Below, one piece after another: positions 4,613-6,645 of a stretch of DNA of 6,645 nucleotides. This DNA comes from Acidobacteriaceae bacterium (GTDB taxonomy: Bacteria; Acidobacteriota; Terriglobia; Terriglobales; Acidobacteriaceae). Within the stretch, counting starts at the first letter, position 1, and the number at the start of each line of letters is the position of its first letter. Both the position numbers and the translations under genes were made by a program. The notes beneath the pieces were generated by a model. The model made no database searches and was not told the DNA's origin. It saw only the letters and a program-made list of their open reading frames with translations. The stretch spans positions 16,414 to 23,058 of the forward strand of contig PLSH01000326.1 of the NCBI GenBank assembly GCA_003165095.1, in the 5' to 3' direction.

Positions 4613-6133
4613 ATGAATGACATGCGTTCTCGACTCTCCGTCGCCATAGAGCGGTGGGAAGAAGCACTCGGACGCGATTCCGTGCTGACGAACCCAGCCG
4701 ATCTTCGGATATGGGAGACCGCGACTTACAACACGTCTGAACGTGTTTTCGCGGTCATATCGCCGGTCAACTCAGGACAAGTTGCAGGCTGCGTCTCCAT
4801 AGCCAATGAGTATGGCATTCCCATCTATCCCGTCAGCCGCGGCAGAAACTGGGGCCTGGGCTCGCGTGTTCCGGTCCAGGACTCCGTGGTCCTCGATCTA
4901 TCGCGGCTTGATCGCGTAATCGCGTCGGATGAACGGTTCGGATGCATTACTCTCGAACCGGGCGTCACCTTCCAGCAGGTGCATCGTTACTTGTCGGAGC
5001 AGAATTCAGCCTGGTTTCTTCCGGTGATCGGCGGTCCCGCGGATGCGAGCGTCATCGGCAATTGCGTCGAACGCGGCGATCGCATTGGGCCGCAGCGCGA
5101 TCAGCTCTCCGATCTGTGCTCTCTGGAAGTCGTCCTCCCAAATGGAAGCGTTGTTCACACGGGCTTCGGGCGTTTTGGGGAAACCCCGCTCACCTCTCTC
5201 AGTTCCATGCCCGCCGGCCCCTATCTTGATGGGCTTTTCACCCAGTCCAACTTCGGCATCGTCACACGAGCCACTCTCTGGCTCGTCCGCCATCCGAAAT
5301 GTTTGCAGGTGGTCTCTGCTCGCATTCCCGATGGGGGGCTCGCGGCCTTTGTCGATTCGCTCCAGCCGCTGGTGGAGAGCCTCGGCAAGGGCTTCTCAAC
5401 GTTTACGCTGTGGAATGGGCACAAGTTAAATGCAAGACAGGGACCTTCTTTCGGCCCGCGCTTTCTGTTGGGCGATCACTCATCCGAAACCTGGTTCTGC
5501 CAGGGATGTCTCTATGCACCGAGTGCTCTGATGGCGGCGGCACATCAGGAGTTGACGGTTCAGGCACTCCAAGCGTCCTCTCAGGAGCTGAATGTCTTCG
5601 ATGAGGTCGCTGTGCCGGACCTTCGCCGGCAGGCCGGGCTATTCCTTGGCGTGCCCAATAATGATAATGTCCGCAGCCTTTATTCGCGGAAGCGTGGACC
5701 GTTACCGGAATGCGATCTCGATCCCGACCGCGACCGGTGCGGCGCAATCTGGCTGTGCCCCGAAATCCCGTTCGACGGCGCAACGGTCGCGAAGATGATT
5801 GCTTCCGGCGAAAGCATTCTGCGTGTTTTCGGCTACGATCCCGTGATCGGAATGAGTGCCTCGACCTCGCGAACGATCCGAGTTTTCATCTCGATCATTT
5901 ATGACAGGGAGGCGCCCGGTGAAGACAGCCGGGCAATGCGCTGTCACAACCAACTGGAGGCGGAACTCTTTAGCGCAGGAATGTTCCCTTTCCGGCTTGG
6001 CATTCATTCCATGCATGTTGCCAATCAAGCCACTGGACCGTGTTGGGATCTAATTCGGCAAATCAAGGACAGCATCGACCCAACCGGAATCCTGGCGCCG
6101 GGCCGCTATTGCTATTCCTTTCCGCCAAAATAA
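4613..6133 (+). CDS. FAD-binding oxidoreductase, vanillyl-alcohol oxidase / p-cresol methylhydroxylase type
   Basis: 506-residue flavoprotein of the VAO/PCMH superfamily, whose 4-alkylphenol-oxidising branch dehydrogenates or hydroxylates the carbon para to a phenol OH. The PCMH-type FAD-binding domain shows YPVSRGRNWGLGSRVPVQDS (72-91), VVLDLSRLDRVI (92-103), LEPGVTFQQVHRYL (114-127), VIGNCVERG (147-155) and GPYLDGLFTQSNFGIVTRA (202-220). The C-terminal oxidase domain ends in the classical DPTGILAPGRY (489-499). There is no signal peptide, so it is probably cytoplasmic. I could not identify the residue that would bind FAD covalently. ATG 4613 is chosen; ATG 4622 is an alternative, and neither has a good ribosome binding site. 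Divergent from the prenyltransferase, which suggests joint control. The substrate is unknown: a peptidyl tyrosine, itself a 4-alkylphenol, is an attractive guess, but a small-molecule phenol or alcohol is equally possible. Confidence 0.87.
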   Translation: MNDMRSRLSVAIERWEEALGRDSVLTNPADLRIWETATYNTSERVFAVISPVNSGQVAGCVSIANEYGIPIYPVSRGRNWGLGSRVPVQDSVVLDLSRLDRVIASDERFGCITLEPGVTFQQVHRYLSEQNSAWFLPVIGGPADASVIGNCVERGDRIGPQRDQLSDLCSLEVVLPNGSVVHTGFGRFGETPLTSLSSMPAGPYLDGLFTQSNFGIVTRATLWLVRHPKCLQVVSARIPDGGLAAFVDSLQPLVESLGKGFSTFTLWNGHKLNARQGPSFGPRFLLGDHSSETWFCQGCLYAPSALMAAAHQELTVQALQASSQELNVFDEVAVPDLRRQAGLFLGVPNNDNVRSLYSRKRGPLPECDLDPDRDRCGAIWLCPEIPFDGATVAKMIASGESILRVFGYDPVIGMSASTSRTIRVFISIIYDREAPGEDSRAMRCHNQLEAELFSAGMFPFRLGIHSMHVANQATGPCWDLIRQIKDSIDPTGILAPGRYCYSFPPK

Positions 6134-6502
6134 CGATCTGAATTCGGATGAAGAAGTTGACGGATGCGTTCCCCACGATGGAATCCATGGAGAATCGGCG
6201 TGTGCCTCGCCAAAAGATCGACCTGCTGTCGAATCAGGTATATAGACTGGGTGCCCAATTCGGTCTTTCCCCGTGTCAAACTGGTTTCATGCCGCACACT
6301 ATGCATCTGGTGAATCCTCAAAGGACTCCATACGAATAGTGGGGAAAGACGATGCGTTTTCGCGACAACCAGGCGAAATTTATTTGTGGTTGATACCCCG
6401 AATTGGCGTGCGGGAGGCGATGCAGCCGAGTATTGAAGGATCTTTAGACAGAGCCTGCATCATCTGGATTCGGAGGTAGATAATCCTACCCTTCAGGTGC
6501 CT
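6134..6502. other. Stretch without a confident gene
   Basis: Two short '+' strand frames exist. One is 63 codons from ATG 6148, beginning 14 bases after the oxidase stop (protein starts MKKLTDAFPTMES). The other is 68 codons from GTG 6273. Neither has a good ribosome binding site or a recognisable motif, and third-position GC is lower than in the flanking genes. The region may be a decayed gene or plain intergenic sequence. A small inverted repeat, GGTAG-ATAATC-CTACC, lies at 6475-6490. Confidence 0.4.
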
Positions 6503-6549
6503 TCCTAAGCCCTTCTTATTTCCTAAGGCATCCTAAGCCTTCCTAAGGC
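6503..6549 (+). repeat. Cluster of TCCTAAGSC direct repeats, 10-bp phased
   Basis: TCCTAAGCC or TCCTAAGGC occurs at 6503, 6521, 6531 and 6541. The last three are exactly 10 bp apart, about one helical turn, and the fourth is 18 bp further upstream. Looser relatives (TCCTA, TCCTAA) flank the cluster at 6484 and 6602. GCCTT-CCT-AAGGC (6537-6549) is also a small hairpin. Same-face phased repeats upstream of a promoter-like sequence suggest a cooperative regulator-binding array. Confidence 0.6.
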
Positions 6550-6611
6550 AGAGGCGTCACCCTAACCAAAAATTGCAGTCTTGTTGCAAAAATTCAGGTC
6601 GTCCTAAAACG

Positions 6612-6640
6612 TTGCTTTTTTAGAATCGAAGTTTTATCAT
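6612..6640 (+). promoter_or_regulatory. Candidate promoter for a gene beyond the right edge
   Basis: TTGCTT (6612-6617) and TATCAT (6635-6640) are separated by exactly 17 bp, with 3/6 and 5/6 matches to sigma-70 consensus, inside a sharply AT-rich end of the window. The phased TCCTAAGSC repeats end about 60 bp upstream, a common place for activator sites. Confidence 0.45.
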
Positions 6641-6645
6641 TTTTC

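Noticed and set aside
4596..4616. Six-codon ORF (MTGNLS) ending in an ATGA overlap with the oxidase start
   Set aside because: Too short to tell from chance, with no ribosome binding site at a normal distance and no second copy to compare.
6318..6329. TCAAAGGACTCC matching the start of the Nif11 5' flank at 2298-2309
   Set aside because: About one 12-base match between unrelated positions is expected by chance in a window this size, and the similarity does not extend.
6148..6339. 63-codon frame just after the oxidase gene, and a 68-codon frame at 6273-6479
   Set aside because: No good ribosome binding site, no recognisable domain, and codon-position bias weaker than in the real genes. Kept only as part of the unexplained stretch.
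1..6645. CRISPR arrays, tRNA/rRNA genes, insertion sequences or transposases
   Set aside because: Looked for repeat-spacer patterns, transposase motifs and cloverleaf-like segments and saw none.

Overview
The window shows part of a ribosomally made, post-translationally modified peptide (RiPP) locus from a moderately GC-rich bacterium. Gene style and the NHLM/Nif11 families would suit an acidobacterium, a proteobacterium or a similar soil or symbiont lineage. The sequence alone does not fix the taxon, and nothing in it is specifically cyanobacterial.

Layout, left to right. Positions 1-1763 hold the 3' part of an NHLM-type ABC exporter gene; the true start lies off the left edge. Next come three small '+' strand precursor-like genes. 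One (about 1902-2234) carries an NHLP (nitrile-hydratase-like) leader and a short proline-rich core. Two (2398-2850 and 3010-3441) carry Nif11-like leaders and form a tandem duplication: 5' flank, leader, last seven codons and 3' flank are alike, but the central core has diverged. All three leaders end in a Gly-Gly cleavage motif. None of the cores has cysteine, and each has exactly one tryptophan.

On the '-' strand, convergent with the last precursor, is a 325-codon gene (3570-4547) that resembles the LynF/TruF/PagF ABBA prenyltransferases of cyanobactin pathways. Across a 65-bp intergenic region containing a perfect 8-2-8 palindrome, a '+' strand gene (4613-6133) encodes a flavoprotein of the vanillyl-alcohol oxidase / p-cresol methylhydroxylase type. 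The last 512 bases hold no gene I can support. They do hold a cluster of 10-bp-phased TCCTAAGSC repeats and a promoter-like TTGCTT-17-TATCAT, probably serving a gene beyond the right edge.

Proposed working model (inference): the precursors are made, their cores are prenylated and/or oxidised by the divergent enzyme pair, and the leaders are removed at Gly-Gly during export by the NHLM system. Its peptidase-bearing ABC partner and HlyD-like subunit are probably upstream of the window. A cyanobactin-type prenyltransferase beside NHLP and Nif11 precursors and a VAO-type oxidase is the unusual feature. No YcaO, LanM, radical-SAM or cyanobactin-protease gene is visible here, so any first-stage modification enzyme would have to be outside.
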